The notes under the pieces: generated by a model
Database searches by the model: none
What the model saw: the letters and a program-made list of their open reading frames with translations, nothing else
What the model was told of the DNA's origin: nothing
In this document: one piece after another, positions 1 through 7,374 of the stretch
How positions within the stretch are numbered: the stretch's first letter is position 1
How the letters are laid out: each line of letters starts with the position of its first letter
Position numbers and translations under genes: made by a program
Assembly (NCBI GenBank): GCA_009780625.1
Contig: WQZR01000019.1
Coordinates: forward strand, 1 to 14,143
Direction of reading: 5' to 3'
Length of the DNA stretch: 14,143 nucleotides
Origin: Bacillota bacterium
Lineage (GTDB): Bacteria > Bacillota > Clostridia > Christensenellales > UBA1242

Positions 1-668
1 AGCGTGACCCTAAGCTTACAGAAATCTACATCGTTGAGGGAGACTCAGCAGGTGGAACAGCGAAGCAAGGGAGAGATAGACGTTTCCAAGCAATTTTGCC
101 ACTTAGAGGAAAAATCATCAACGTTGAAAAAGCAAGACTAGACAAGGTTCTTGAAAACGAAGAGATTAAGGCAATGATAACTGCGTTCGGAACGGGAATA
201 AATCAAAGTTTCGACCTTGAAAAACTTAGATATAACAAAATTATTATTATGACCGACGCGGACGTGGACGGAAGCCACATCAGAATTTTGATTCTGACAT
301 TCTTATATAGATTTATGAGACCACTTGTTGAAGCGGGCCATGTTTATATTGCTCAGCCGCCTCTTTATAAAGTTAAGCAAGGCAAAGAAGATGTATATTT
401 CTATAACGATAAAGAACTTGATGACTTCAGAAAGAAAAACAGAGGCAAGAACTATGATGTTCAAAGATATAAGGGGCTTGGTGAAATGACTCACGAGCAA
501 CTTTGGGAAACAACAATGAACCCAGAAAACAGAACACTTCTTCATGTGACTGTTGAAGATGCATTTGATGCAGACGAAACACTTCAATTGTTGATGGGAG
601 ACGACCCACAAGCAAGAAGAGAATTTATTGAAAACAACGCAAAACTCGTTGGCGAGTTGGATGTGTAG
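1..668 (+). CDS. gyrB: DNA gyrase subunit B, C-terminal part (5' end outside window)
   Basis: This is the Toprim and C-terminal part of the ATPase subunit of DNA gyrase, which with GyrA introduces negative supercoils. The gene is cut by the window edge. The frame starts at base 3 and gives 221 residues. Residues 12-18 read EGDSAGG, the Toprim glutamate motif, followed by KQGRDRRFQAILPLRGK. Residues 85-91 read DADVDGS, the Mg2+-binding aspartates, and QRYKGLGEM is the conserved GyrB/ParE tail motif. The end (FIENNAKLVGELDV) resembles GyrB rather than ParE, and gyrA follows downstream, so gyrB is the better name. It stops with TAG at 666-668. That stop overlaps the Shine-Dalgarno of the next gene, suggesting translational coupling in an operon. 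Confidence 0.97.
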   Translation, partial: RDPKLTEIYIVEGDSAGGTAKQGRDRRFQAILPLRGKIINVEKARLDKVLENEEIKAMITAFGTGINQSFDLEKLRYNKIIIMTDADVDGSHIRILILTFLYRFMRPLVEAGHVYIAQPPLYKVKQGKEDVYFYNDKELDDFRKKNRGKNYDVQRYKGLGEMTHEQLWETTMNPENRTLLHVTVEDAFDADETLQLLMGDDPQARREFIENNAKLVGELDV

Positions 669-678
669 GGAGGAATTG

Positions 679-1179
679 ATGAGAACACTTCAAGAAATGA
701 AACAATATGCAGAAGCAAACGGCTTCAAAGGAACTCAGGGAGATTTTCTATGTGGTTTCGGTCCGATTGAAAAATTCCTTCAGCCAGATGAAAAAGTTAA
801 GTTCTGTTTTATTGGCGGACTTATGGGAAATATTCATGGCTTTGCGGTTACAGACACAAGGCTTATATATGGAAGCAACATGGTTTCGGGACCAAACAGA
901 ACAAGAAGCATTGCTCTTGGTGATATTAAAGAAATAACAAAAAACGGTGTTGTGGTTAGACTTGCAACTGGTGGAACTAAGGTTGATTTTGTTCCAAGAC
1001 CATCGAACATTGATGTTGTGTTTGAGCTTCAGAAATTTATGGGAGCACCAAAACAAGCAGGGACAGTTGTTCATCAAAACCTGACTGCAGAAGAGTTGAA
1101 GAAGTTCTATGAACTTATGTGCGCAGGGATTATTACACCAGAAGAATTTGAGCAAAAGAAAAAGCAGTTTTTAAAGTAA
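679..1179 (+). CDS. PH-like/SHOCT domain protein between gyrB and gyrA
   Basis: This is a 166-residue soluble protein of unknown role. Residues about 30-122 look like a bacterial pleckstrin-homology-like domain: a beta-rich stretch with AVTDTRLIYG and a run of alternating hydrophobic strands, as in YokE-type or bPH domains. After a linker, residues 136-165 (LTAEELKKFYELMCAGIITP and onward) match the SHOCT short C-terminal domain, with its typical G-I-I-T-x-E-E-F core. SHOCT domains are thought to mediate oligomerisation. The start at 679 is chosen because GGGAGGA at 668-674 lies at proper spacing; an upstream in-frame ATG at 628 lies inside gyrB and lacks a site. It is 10 bases from gyrB and 12 bases from gyrA, so it is probably cotranscribed. 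A gyrase-related function is only suggested by position. Confidence 0.85.
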   Translation: MRTLQEMKQYAEANGFKGTQGDFLCGFGPIEKFLQPDEKVKFCFIGGLMGNIHGFAVTDTRLIYGSNMVSGPNRTRSIALGDIKEITKNGVVVRLATGGTKVDFVPRPSNIDVVFELQKFMGAPKQAGTVVHQNLTAEELKKFYELMCAGIITPEEFEQKKKQFLK

Positions 1180-1191
1180 GGGGAGACGAAA

Positions 1192-3681
1192 ATGAAAAAG
1201 AGAGATTATAGCGAAGAACTGTCGCAAATGGCAGACAACACAAAATTTATAAACAAACCACTTGTTGATGAAATGAGAAAGTCTTTCATTTCGTATGCAA
1301 TGAGCGTAAACGTAAGCCGTGCAATTCCAGACGTGAGGGACGGGCTTAAACCAGTTCACAGAAGAATTTTGTATGCAATGGGCGAACTTGGTTTAGATGC
1401 ATCTAAGCCATTCAGAAAATGCGCGCGTATCGTTGGAGACGTGTTAGGTAAATATCACCCACACGGTGACTCTGCAGTGTATGAAGCACTTGTGAGACTA
1501 GCTCAAGACTTTAGCATCAGATATCCACTTGTTGATGGCCAAGGAAACTTTGGAAGTATAGACGGCGACCCAGCGGCAGCACAACGTTATACAGAAGCAA
1601 GGCTTACAAAAATTGCTGGCGAAATGCTTAGAGAAATCGACAAGAACACAGTTGACTACTATCCAAACTTCGACGACACATTGATGCAACCAAAAGTGTT
1701 GCCATCACGTTTTCCAAACTTGCTTGTAAACGGAAGTGAAGGTATTGCTGTGGGTATGGCAACAAACATTCCTCCACACAGCCTAGACGAAGTTATTAAT
1801 GGTGTGATTGCACTTATTGATAACAAAGAAATTACAGTTGACGAACTTATGACAATCATTCCTGCTCCAGACTATCCAACAAGAGGTATCATCTTAGGCA
1901 GAAGCCAAATTAAGAATGCATATAGAACTGGACGTGGCGGAGTTACAATCAGAGCACGTGCCGAGATTGAAGAAACAAACGCAGGGCAGAAGTCTTTCAT
2001 TATCGTGACAGAACTTCCATACCAAGTGAACAAGGCAAAACTTATTATGCAAATTGCTGACCTTGTTAAAGACAAAAAGATTGAAGACATTTCAGACATC
2101 AGAGATGAGAGTGACAGAAAGGGTCTAAGAATCGTTATTGACGTAAAGAAGGGAGCAGATGCAAAGGTTGTGTTGAACATGCTATATAAGCACACAACAA
2201 TGCAGGTTTCAAACGGAATCACTTTCCTTGCTCTTGTTGATGGCGAACCAAAAATTCTAAACCTAAAAGAAATGCTGTTCCACTATCTAGAGCACCAAAA
2301 AGAAGTTATTGTAAGACGTACAAGATTTGATTTAGAAAAAGCAGAAGAAAGAAAACATATTCTAGAAGGTCTTGTTGTTGCTCTTGCAAACATTGATGAA
2401 GTTATTAAGATTATCAGAAAATCTAAAGACAGAGTTGAAGCAAGCGAGAAGTTGACAAAGAGCTTCAAACTTTCAGACAAACAAGCAACTGCAATTCTTG
2501 ATATGAGACTATCTAGACTTACAAGTTTGGAAGTTGAAAAAATCAAGGAAGAGTTGAACCAACTTACAGAACTTGTTAAAGAGTTAAAATCAATTCTAGC
2601 TTCTCCAAAGAAAGTTCTTGAAATCATCAAAAAAGAACTTACTGAAATCAAAGAAAAATTTGGAAACGGAAGAAGAACAGAAATTTCAATCGACTATTCA
2701 GACATCAACATTGCAGACCTTATTGAAAAAGAAGATGTGATTATTTCAAAAACATATTATGGCTATATCAAGCGTATGCCAGTATCTGAATATCAAGTTC
2801 AAAAACGTGGCGGCAAAGGCTTAAAGGCACACAAGCCAAAAGAAGAAGACTTTGTTGAAACAATGTTTATTGCAAACACCCACGACGATTTGCTGTGCTT
2901 CTCTAACCGCGGAAAAGTTTATATGATTAAAGGTTATGAAGTTCCAGAGTTTGCAAGAGGCGCAAGAGGAAGAGCGCTTGTGAACCTTCTAGATTTGAAG
3001 GGAGACGAAAAGGTTGTAACAATCATTGCAAGAAAAGAAGACCAAAAAGGTTTCTTGATGCTTGCAACAAAGCGTGGGTTGATTAAGAAAACAGACCTCA
3101 CACAATTTGAAAGAATCAACAAAGCTGGAAAGATTGCAATTGCAATCAACGATGATGACGAGTTGTTGAGCGTAAGCATTTCAAGTGGATACGATGAAGT
3201 TCTTGTTGGAAGCCACGAAGGTAAGTGCGTGCGATTTGGCGAACAAGACATCAGACCAATGGGAAGAAACTCAGCAGGTGTTCGCAGCATGAAGATTGGG
3301 GCGAAAGACTATGTTGTAGACATGGTTGTAATCAAACCAGGGCACGACATTCTGACAATTTCAGAAAACGGCTTTGGAAAGAGAAGCGACCCAGATGACT
3401 ATAGAATGCAAACACGTGGTGGAAAGGGAACAAAGGCAGGGAAGTTTAACGAGCAGACAGGAAGACTTGTAAACCTAAAGCAAGTTAAACCAGACCAAGA
3501 CGTGATTCTGATTTCTTCAACAGGTGTAATCATCAGAATGAAAGCAACAGATATCAGCCGAATTGGAAGAGACACCAAAGGCGTTAGAGTTATGAAGATG
3601 AAAGACGGCGGAAAGGTGATTTCAGCTTCGATTGCAGAACGTGGCGAAGAACTGGACGAAGAAGGCGAAGTTACAGAATAA
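1192..3681 (+). CDS. gyrA: DNA gyrase subunit A
   Basis: This is the complete 829-residue breakage-reunion subunit of gyrase, normal length for the family. A site GGGGAGA precedes the ATG. The catalytic tyrosine is Y133 in AAAQRYTEARL. The quinolone-resistance region reads HGDSAVYEALVRLAQ, with S94 and E98 at the positions of E. coli S83 and D87, the usual susceptible-type residues in Gram-positives. The C-terminal beta-pinwheel starts around residue 505 and carries the GyrA-box QKRGGKG at 537-543, which separates GyrA from ParC. A second, similar motif QTRGGKG lies at 740-746. The protein ends in an acidic tail. It is the last gene of the gyrB-PH/SHOCT-gyrA unit, and a strong terminator begins 2 bases after the TAA. 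Confidence 0.98.
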   Translation: MKKRDYSEELSQMADNTKFINKPLVDEMRKSFISYAMSVNVSRAIPDVRDGLKPVHRRILYAMGELGLDASKPFRKCARIVGDVLGKYHPHGDSAVYEALVRLAQDFSIRYPLVDGQGNFGSIDGDPAAAQRYTEARLTKIAGEMLREIDKNTVDYYPNFDDTLMQPKVLPSRFPNLLVNGSEGIAVGMATNIPPHSLDEVINGVIALIDNKEITVDELMTIIPAPDYPTRGIILGRSQIKNAYRTGRGGVTIRARAEIEETNAGQKSFIIVTELPYQVNKAKLIMQIADLVKDKKIEDISDIRDESDRKGLRIVIDVKKGADAKVVLNMLYKHTTMQVSNGITFLALVDGEPKILNLKEMLFHYLEHQKEVIVRRTRFDLEKAEERKHILEGLVVALANIDEVIKIIRKSKDRVEASEKLTKSFKLSDKQATAILDMRLSRLTSLEVEKIKEELNQLTELVKELKSILASPKKVLEIIKKELTEIKEKFGNGRRTEISIDYSDINIADLIEKEDVIISKTYYGYIKRMPVSEYQVQKRGGKGLKAHKPKEEDFVETMFIANTHDDLLCFSNRGKVYMIKGYEVPEFARGARGRALVNLLDLKGDEKVVTIIARKEDQKGFLMLATKRGLIKKTDLTQFERINKAGKIAIAINDDDELLSVSISSGYDEVLVGSHEGKCVRFGEQDIRPMGRNSAGVRSMKIGAKDYVVDMVVIKPGHDILTISENGFGKRSDPDDYRMQTRGGKGTKAGKFNEQTGRLVNLKQVKPDQDVILISSTGVIIRMKATDISRIGRDTKGVRVMKMKDGGKVISASIAERGEELDEEGEVTE

Positions 3682-3682
3682 T

Positions 3683-3706
3683 AAAAAAACGCGAAAGCGT
3701 TTTTTT
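3683..3706 (+). terminator. Rho-independent terminator after gyrA
   Basis: A perfect hairpin AAAAAAACGC-GAAA-GCGTTTTTTT with a GNRA tetraloop closes the gyrase operon. The stem ends in a run of seven T. The A-run on the other side would also let it act on the minus strand. Confidence 0.93.
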
Positions 3707-3720
3707 AATTGCCAGTGTGG

Positions 3721-3729
3721 TGTTATTAT
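3721..3729 (+). promoter_or_regulatory. Extended -10 promoter, predicted leaderless
   Basis: TGT-TATTAT lies 15 bases past the gyrA terminator. The hexamer ends exactly six bases before the ATG at 3736, so the predicted +1 is the A of the start codon. No -35 is recognisable and no Shine-Dalgarno can exist. A second register (TATAAT at 3727-3732) would put the start inside the gene and is less likely. Confidence 0.6.
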
Positions 3730-3735
3730 AATGAT

Positions 3736-4002
3736 ATGAGTAAGAAATATCTTCTTTATTTAATACCTTTTATTTGTTTTCTTGTTTCGCTAATCGCTCC
3801 CTTTATTGAGAGGGGTGTTGAGTCTATTGGAATGATGTTATTCCTACCAATTTTACCTTTCTACTATCTTGCCGGTCAGTTTTTGTTTAACTATGAAGGT
3901 TTGTTTATGGCGATGATGAATATTCTCTTTTATATATCTGTTATCAGTTTTGTTGCACTGACAGTTGTGTTTATAGTGAAAAAAGCTAAAAAAACGCTCT
4001 AA
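3736..4002 (+). CDS. Small three-helix membrane protein
   Basis: This is an 88-residue hydrophobic protein with three predicted membrane helices at about residues 5-25, 31-53 and 58-82. It ends in a basic tail (VKKAKKTL) that suggests a cytoplasmic C-terminus. I do not recognise a family. The ATG at 3736 is preferred because an extended -10 element ends six bases before it. An in-frame TTG-like start further up at 3709 would lie upstream of the transcription start and partly at the terminator edge. There is no ribosome binding site, so translation is predicted to be leaderless. No clear terminator follows; the next gene has its own promoter candidate. Confidence 0.7.
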   Translation: MSKKYLLYLIPFICFLVSLIAPFIERGVESIGMMLFLPILPFYYLAGQFLFNYEGLFMAMMNILFYISVISFVALTVVFIVKKAKKTL

Positions 4003-4037
4003 GGGCATAATTTGTGTTTTAAGTTTTGGCAATTGAT

Positions 4038-4045
4038 TGTATAAT
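4038..4045 (+). promoter_or_regulatory. Candidate promoter for the zinc-ribbon gene
   Basis: TG directly followed by TATAAT (4040-4045). The predicted start near 4052 gives a leader of about 50 bases with AGGAGG at 4089-4094. The -35 is not evident. The TG is one base closer than in the other extended -10 elements of this window. Confidence 0.5.
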
Positions 4046-4104
4046 TAAATAAAAAGCAAGATTGTGCTAACTTTTTATGTAAAAGAATAGGAGGAAGCGG
4101 AGTT

Positions 4105-5181
4105 ATGTCATTTGTAGAAACCAATCAAGAAAGATGTCAGAATTGCGGCGGGGTTAAAGAATTCGATGCAGTCGTTTCCGCTATTGTCTGCAGAAATTGC
4201 GGTGGAAGACGTGCGGTTGAAAGAAAAGCGGCAAAACGCCAAAGCTTGGAAGTTGCAATAAGAGGTCAGGCACAAGACAAAAAATGGACAAGCGAAGTTG
4301 AAGTTATGCGTTGCAACAGTTGTGGTGCAACTGAGATTTTCAGAAAAGGCAACATTTCCGATGTGTGTCCTTTCTGCCATAGTGTTCATATCGACAGACC
4401 AGATGAAGGAAAAGGAAATCCACCAGGTGGAATTATTCCATTTAAGATTTCAAGAGAACAGGCTTTTGAAGCGATTGACAAAAAAGTTAAGAGCAACAAA
4501 TGGGCAAGCAGAGCGTTTAAAGATACTTTCAGGGTGGACACAATAAAAGGGCTATACACTCCGGTTTATTGTTTCGATTCTAAAGTTGAAGGCGGCTATT
4601 CTGCAAGAGTTGGAGAAACATTCCAAGTAAGAAAAAACATCAACGGGCAATGGCACACCGTGAATGAGGTTAGATGGCGAACTGTGAATGGAAGAGTTAA
4701 TCAAGTTTTTGAAGACATTCTTATTGAAGCAGGAAACAAGGTTTCAACATATACGCTTAGAGAACTAGAGCCATATAACGTGAAAGGCGCTTTGGCGTTT
4801 GATATATCTTTTCTTAAAGGGTTTAGTGCTTCATGCGCAACAAAAGAAATTCAGCAAGGATTCAATCAAGCAAAGGCTGTGATGGACGGAAGAATTAGAG
4901 AGCTTATCAAAAGGCTTAACAATGCGGCACTCATTCAGGATATTCAAATCAATGTAAGACATAACAACACTCAGTTTAAATATCTTCTTATGCCGATTTA
5001 TGTTGCAACGTTCAATCATAAAGGCAAAGCACAGAACCTGTTTGTAAACGGAGAATCTGGAAAAGTTGTTGGAAGACTTCCAAAGGGCAGCAAAAAAGTT
5101 GCAGGGGCTATTATCGGTGGAGCATTGCTTGCGGCGGCTGGAGTTCTTATATACCTTTTTGCAAGTGGAATTCTTGGCTAG
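4105..5181 (+). CDS. Double zinc-ribbon protein with C-terminal membrane anchor
   Basis: This is a 358-residue protein resembling those annotated as TFIIB-type zinc ribbon-containing proteins, whose role is not established. Two four-cysteine ribbons are visible: C11/C14 with C29/C32, and C70/C73 with C88/C91. A middle beta-rich region follows (GGIIPFKISREQAFEAIDKK, then GLYTPVYCFDSK). Near the end, YLLMPIYVATFNHKGKAQNL and VNGESGKVVGRLPKG match the conserved tail of that family. Residues about 332-355 form one membrane helix preceded by KGSKK, so the protein is probably tail-anchored with its zinc domains in the cytoplasm. The start follows AGGAGG at 4089-4094 with a second GGAG closer in. 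It ends in TAG. DNA binding cannot be assumed from the ribbons alone. Confidence 0.88.
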   Translation: MSFVETNQERCQNCGGVKEFDAVVSAIVCRNCGGRRAVERKAAKRQSLEVAIRGQAQDKKWTSEVEVMRCNSCGATEIFRKGNISDVCPFCHSVHIDRPDEGKGNPPGGIIPFKISREQAFEAIDKKVKSNKWASRAFKDTFRVDTIKGLYTPVYCFDSKVEGGYSARVGETFQVRKNINGQWHTVNEVRWRTVNGRVNQVFEDILIEAGNKVSTYTLRELEPYNVKGALAFDISFLKGFSASCATKEIQQGFNQAKAVMDGRIRELIKRLNNAALIQDIQINVRHNNTQFKYLLMPIYVATFNHKGKAQNLFVNGESGKVVGRLPKGSKKVAGAIIGGALLAAAGVLIYLFASGILG

Positions 5182-5184
5182 AAA

Positions 5185-5193
5185 TGGTATAAA
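5185..5193 (+). promoter_or_regulatory. Extended -10 promoter for the surface protein gene
   Basis: TGG-TATAAA begins 4 bases after the stop of the zinc-ribbon gene. The predicted start is near 5200, leaving a leader of about 20 bases that contains AGGAG at 5211-5215. Confidence 0.55.
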
Positions 5194-5222
5194 TACAAAA
5201 TATAGAGAATAGGAGAAAAAAC

Positions 5223-6818
5223 ATAAAACAAATAGCAAAACAAAACTTAATAGTTATATTCCTGGTGATTATGTCGCTGGTTGTTTCTGCAATTGCGGGA
5301 TGTCTTTTCTTTATAACAAATCAAGATAACGCAAAACAAGCAAGCCTAAGTGCGCCACCACCACCATCAGGCACAAGCATCACAATGGCACTTTTGTATG
5401 GTCAGATGTATAACGACATGAGAACAATCATGACAAGAAGCCGTGGTTTTATTGGAACCATGCAAGGTGTGAATCACAACATCAAAGAAGTGTCGGAACT
5501 TCCAACTGTTGCAGATGTTTCTGGTGGACTGATTTCTTATGATGTTTTTGATGACGTAGACACAGCAAGAGGAACGCCGAGGACTGGCTCGTGGCCGCCA
5601 GCAGAAATTGGAAACGCTCCAAACGGACTTAGAGATTTTCTTCAAACAAAATATAGCCACTATTTTTGGGCAATCGGTGTTGTTTATAACGACCAATATA
5701 TGTCAATCCCTGGCTTTGTGCCATGGGTGGATGACGGCATTCCTCACACAGACAGCCCAATAAACTGGGTTATCAGGGAAGACGCAAAGGGCGTTTATAG
5801 AAACGAAAAGCTTTTCTCAGAGTATATTCACGAAGACATATTCATTCCTCTTAGAGACATTAGAGATAGGCTGAACGAAATTCACCCAGCGTTTGTTGCA
5901 AAACAAAGGTCAGTAAGAGATGATATTTTGATTGCAGACGCAATGTTTAGAGAAACCAATTCAGATGGTTTTGGTTTTGGCGATTTCTTCGAGCAAGAGC
6001 ACATCGGGTTCAACTGGGCTCGTTGCACTTGCTATACAATTCATTTCACTCCATGGGTTGGGTTTAACACATTCGAACTTTGCAATATTGACTATGTTCT
6101 AGAAAGGCAGACAACTCCAGGAGACCCATTGTTTATTTCGGAAACTTATAGAGACGGAGAAGACAACATCATTCTAGACAGAGATGGAAATATTCTTCAA
6201 AGAATTGAATATTGGCACGATTGGTCTATAAGACACACAACTGGTGTTCTTGCTTCGTTTATCACAACAGACAACGTTGGGGGAGAAGGCACAACAATTC
6301 AACTAGACGAGTTGTTTGTTCAGGTGAATTTTGTAATCAGGTCTGTGACAGATAGATATAGAATGAAAGTGGAGTTTAGAGACAACTTCCTAGATGATGC
6401 AAACACAACACCTGGCACATGGCGCCACACAGTTGAAAACCTTCCAGCAGTTTTTGCTGTAAAAGAAACAGACAGGGCACATCTTCAATCAACAAGACTT
6501 GAGATAAGTTCTTGGCTTGAAACAAATGGCAGACACCTAAACCAAAGCGAATTCAGAATGGTGGAAGCATCAATCAACATGCTTTCGGTTAGAATTGCAG
6601 TTTTAAACAACAACATTGTCGACGAATATGAAGACGACGGGGTGGATGTTCTTGTGATTGCTCTAATCATTTCTGGAATATTGGTGGCGGGAATTTTGAT
6701 TTGGTTCTTGGTGATGTTCCTTATAGACAGGTTTAGAATAACAAACAATCCACTAAGTGTGGAGCACTCGAAGATTAATGAAGAGACCAAGGTTAGCAAA
6801 CCCAAGAAGCTAAAATAA
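5223..6818 (+). CDS. Large surface protein, likely ATA start, N- and C-terminal membrane segments
   Basis: This is a 531-residue protein if translation starts at ATA (5223); I recognise no family. The Shine-Dalgarno AGGAG at 5211-5215 sits 7 bases before this ATA. Starting there gives a textbook N-terminus: KQIAKQ, then a hydrophobic run to SAIAGCLFFI (about residues 9-30). That run could be a signal anchor or a lipoprotein signal with lipobox IAGC. The next possible starts, GTG 5265 and ATG 5271, have no site at correct distance and would remove the positive charges and half the hydrophobic core. A proline-rich spacer (APPPPSG) and an ectodomain of about 440 residues follow, rich in Trp, Asp and aromatics, with three cysteines (RCTCYT, ELCNI). 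A second helix at about 475-505 leads to a basic tail. Topology: both ends inside, middle outside. Confidence 0.75.
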   Translation: MKQIAKQNLIVIFLVIMSLVVSAIAGCLFFITNQDNAKQASLSAPPPPSGTSITMALLYGQMYNDMRTIMTRSRGFIGTMQGVNHNIKEVSELPTVADVSGGLISYDVFDDVDTARGTPRTGSWPPAEIGNAPNGLRDFLQTKYSHYFWAIGVVYNDQYMSIPGFVPWVDDGIPHTDSPINWVIREDAKGVYRNEKLFSEYIHEDIFIPLRDIRDRLNEIHPAFVAKQRSVRDDILIADAMFRETNSDGFGFGDFFEQEHIGFNWARCTCYTIHFTPWVGFNTFELCNIDYVLERQTTPGDPLFISETYRDGEDNIILDRDGNILQRIEYWHDWSIRHTTGVLASFITTDNVGGEGTTIQLDELFVQVNFVIRSVTDRYRMKVEFRDNFLDDANTTPGTWRHTVENLPAVFAVKETDRAHLQSTRLEISSWLETNGRHLNQSEFRMVEASINMLSVRIAVLNNNIVDEYEDDGVDVLVIALIISGILVAGILIWFLVMFLIDRFRITNNPLSVEHSKINEETKVSKPKKLK

Positions 6819-6827
6819 GACATAAGC

Positions 6828-6870
6828 AGCCCGTTTGAAGTCGATTTTGCACTTTCAAAACGGGCTTTTT
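6828..6870 (+). terminator. Rho-independent terminator after the surface protein gene
   Basis: AGCCCGTTT (6828-6836) pairs with AAACGGGCT (6858-6866), and the stem extends inward through GAA/TTC around one bulged A. A T-run ends the structure. It isolates the surface protein gene from yccF. Confidence 0.85.
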
Positions 6871-6893
6871 AATTTTGTAAAATCAAATAAAAT

Positions 6894-6902
6894 TGCTATA
6901 AA
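6894..6902 (+). promoter_or_regulatory. Extended -10 promoter for the YccF-family gene
   Basis: TGC-TATAAA 31 bases before the ATG. The predicted start is near 6909, and AAGGAG at 6918-6923 follows in the short leader. Confidence 0.6.
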
Positions 6903-6932
6903 TAATTAGAATAAAAGAAGGAGAAGAATAAT

Positions 6933-7289
6933 ATGAACGCATTTGGAAACGTATTATGGTTTATTTGTGGCGGAGTTGTTGCATTTTTGCTATGGCTGGT
7001 TGCTGGTTTGGTGTTCTGCGTAACAATCGTGGGAATTCCTTTCGGGCTTCAAGCATTTAAGCTTGCAAAACTGTCACTTGCACCATTCTCAAGAAAAATT
7101 TGGATGGACCCAGCAAAACATCCTGTTGCAAACGCAGCATGGGCAGTGCTTGTTGGATGGGCTCTTGCTCTTGTAACAGCTCTGGCTGGTGTGATTCTTT
7201 GCATCACAATCATCGGTCTTCCATTCGGAAAACAACTGTTCAAGTTCGCTCAGGTAGCTCTATTCCCATTCGGGTCTGAAGTTAACTAA
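6933..7289 (+). CDS. YccF-family inner membrane protein
   Basis: This is a 118-residue membrane protein made of two similar halves, the hallmark of the YccF domain. The first half carries GNVLWFICGG and TIVGIPFG (31-38) followed by KLAKLSLAPFSR. The second carries a hydrophobic helix, TIIGLPFG (92-99) and KFAQVALFPFGS. Each half has one long membrane helix before the TI-x-G-x-PFG turn. The length is close to E. coli YccF (about 148). The molecular role of this family is unknown, although in some bacteria relatives lie next to envelope-stress genes. The start is supported by AAGGAG at 6918-6923. The multi-pass gene at 7375 follows after a hairpin. Confidence 0.92.
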   Translation: MNAFGNVLWFICGGVVAFLLWLVAGLVFCVTIVGIPFGLQAFKLAKLSLAPFSRKIWMDPAKHPVANAAWAVLVGWALALVTALAGVILCITIIGLPFGKQLFKFAQVALFPFGSEVN

Positions 7290-7320
7290 GACAAATCGAA
7301 AAACGATGGATTTGCCTGAA

Positions 7321-7344
7321 GGGGTCGCCCGAGTAGGCGACCCA
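7321..7344 (+). repeat. GGGTCGC hairpin between the YccF and YwaF-like genes
   Basis: GGGTCGCC (7322-7329), loop CGAGTA, GGCGACCC (7336-7343): a perfect 8-bp GC-rich stem. The tail ATTTTCTT is only a weak U-tract, so it may be a leaky terminator or an mRNA-stabilising hairpin. It shares GGGGTCGC...GCGACCCA with the first hairpin of the element at 8367. Confidence 0.7.
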
Positions 7345-7374
7345 TTTTCTTAGAAAATTTAAGGAGGAAGCAAT

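Noticed and set aside
628..678. Longer start for the PH-like/SHOCT gene
   Set aside because: It lies inside gyrB, has no ribosome binding site, and the 679 ATG has a strong one.
1192..3681. ParC rather than GyrA, and a quinolone-resistance change
   Set aside because: A GyrA-box QKRGGKG is present and gyrB is adjacent. The key positions S94 and E98 are the ordinary susceptible-type residues.
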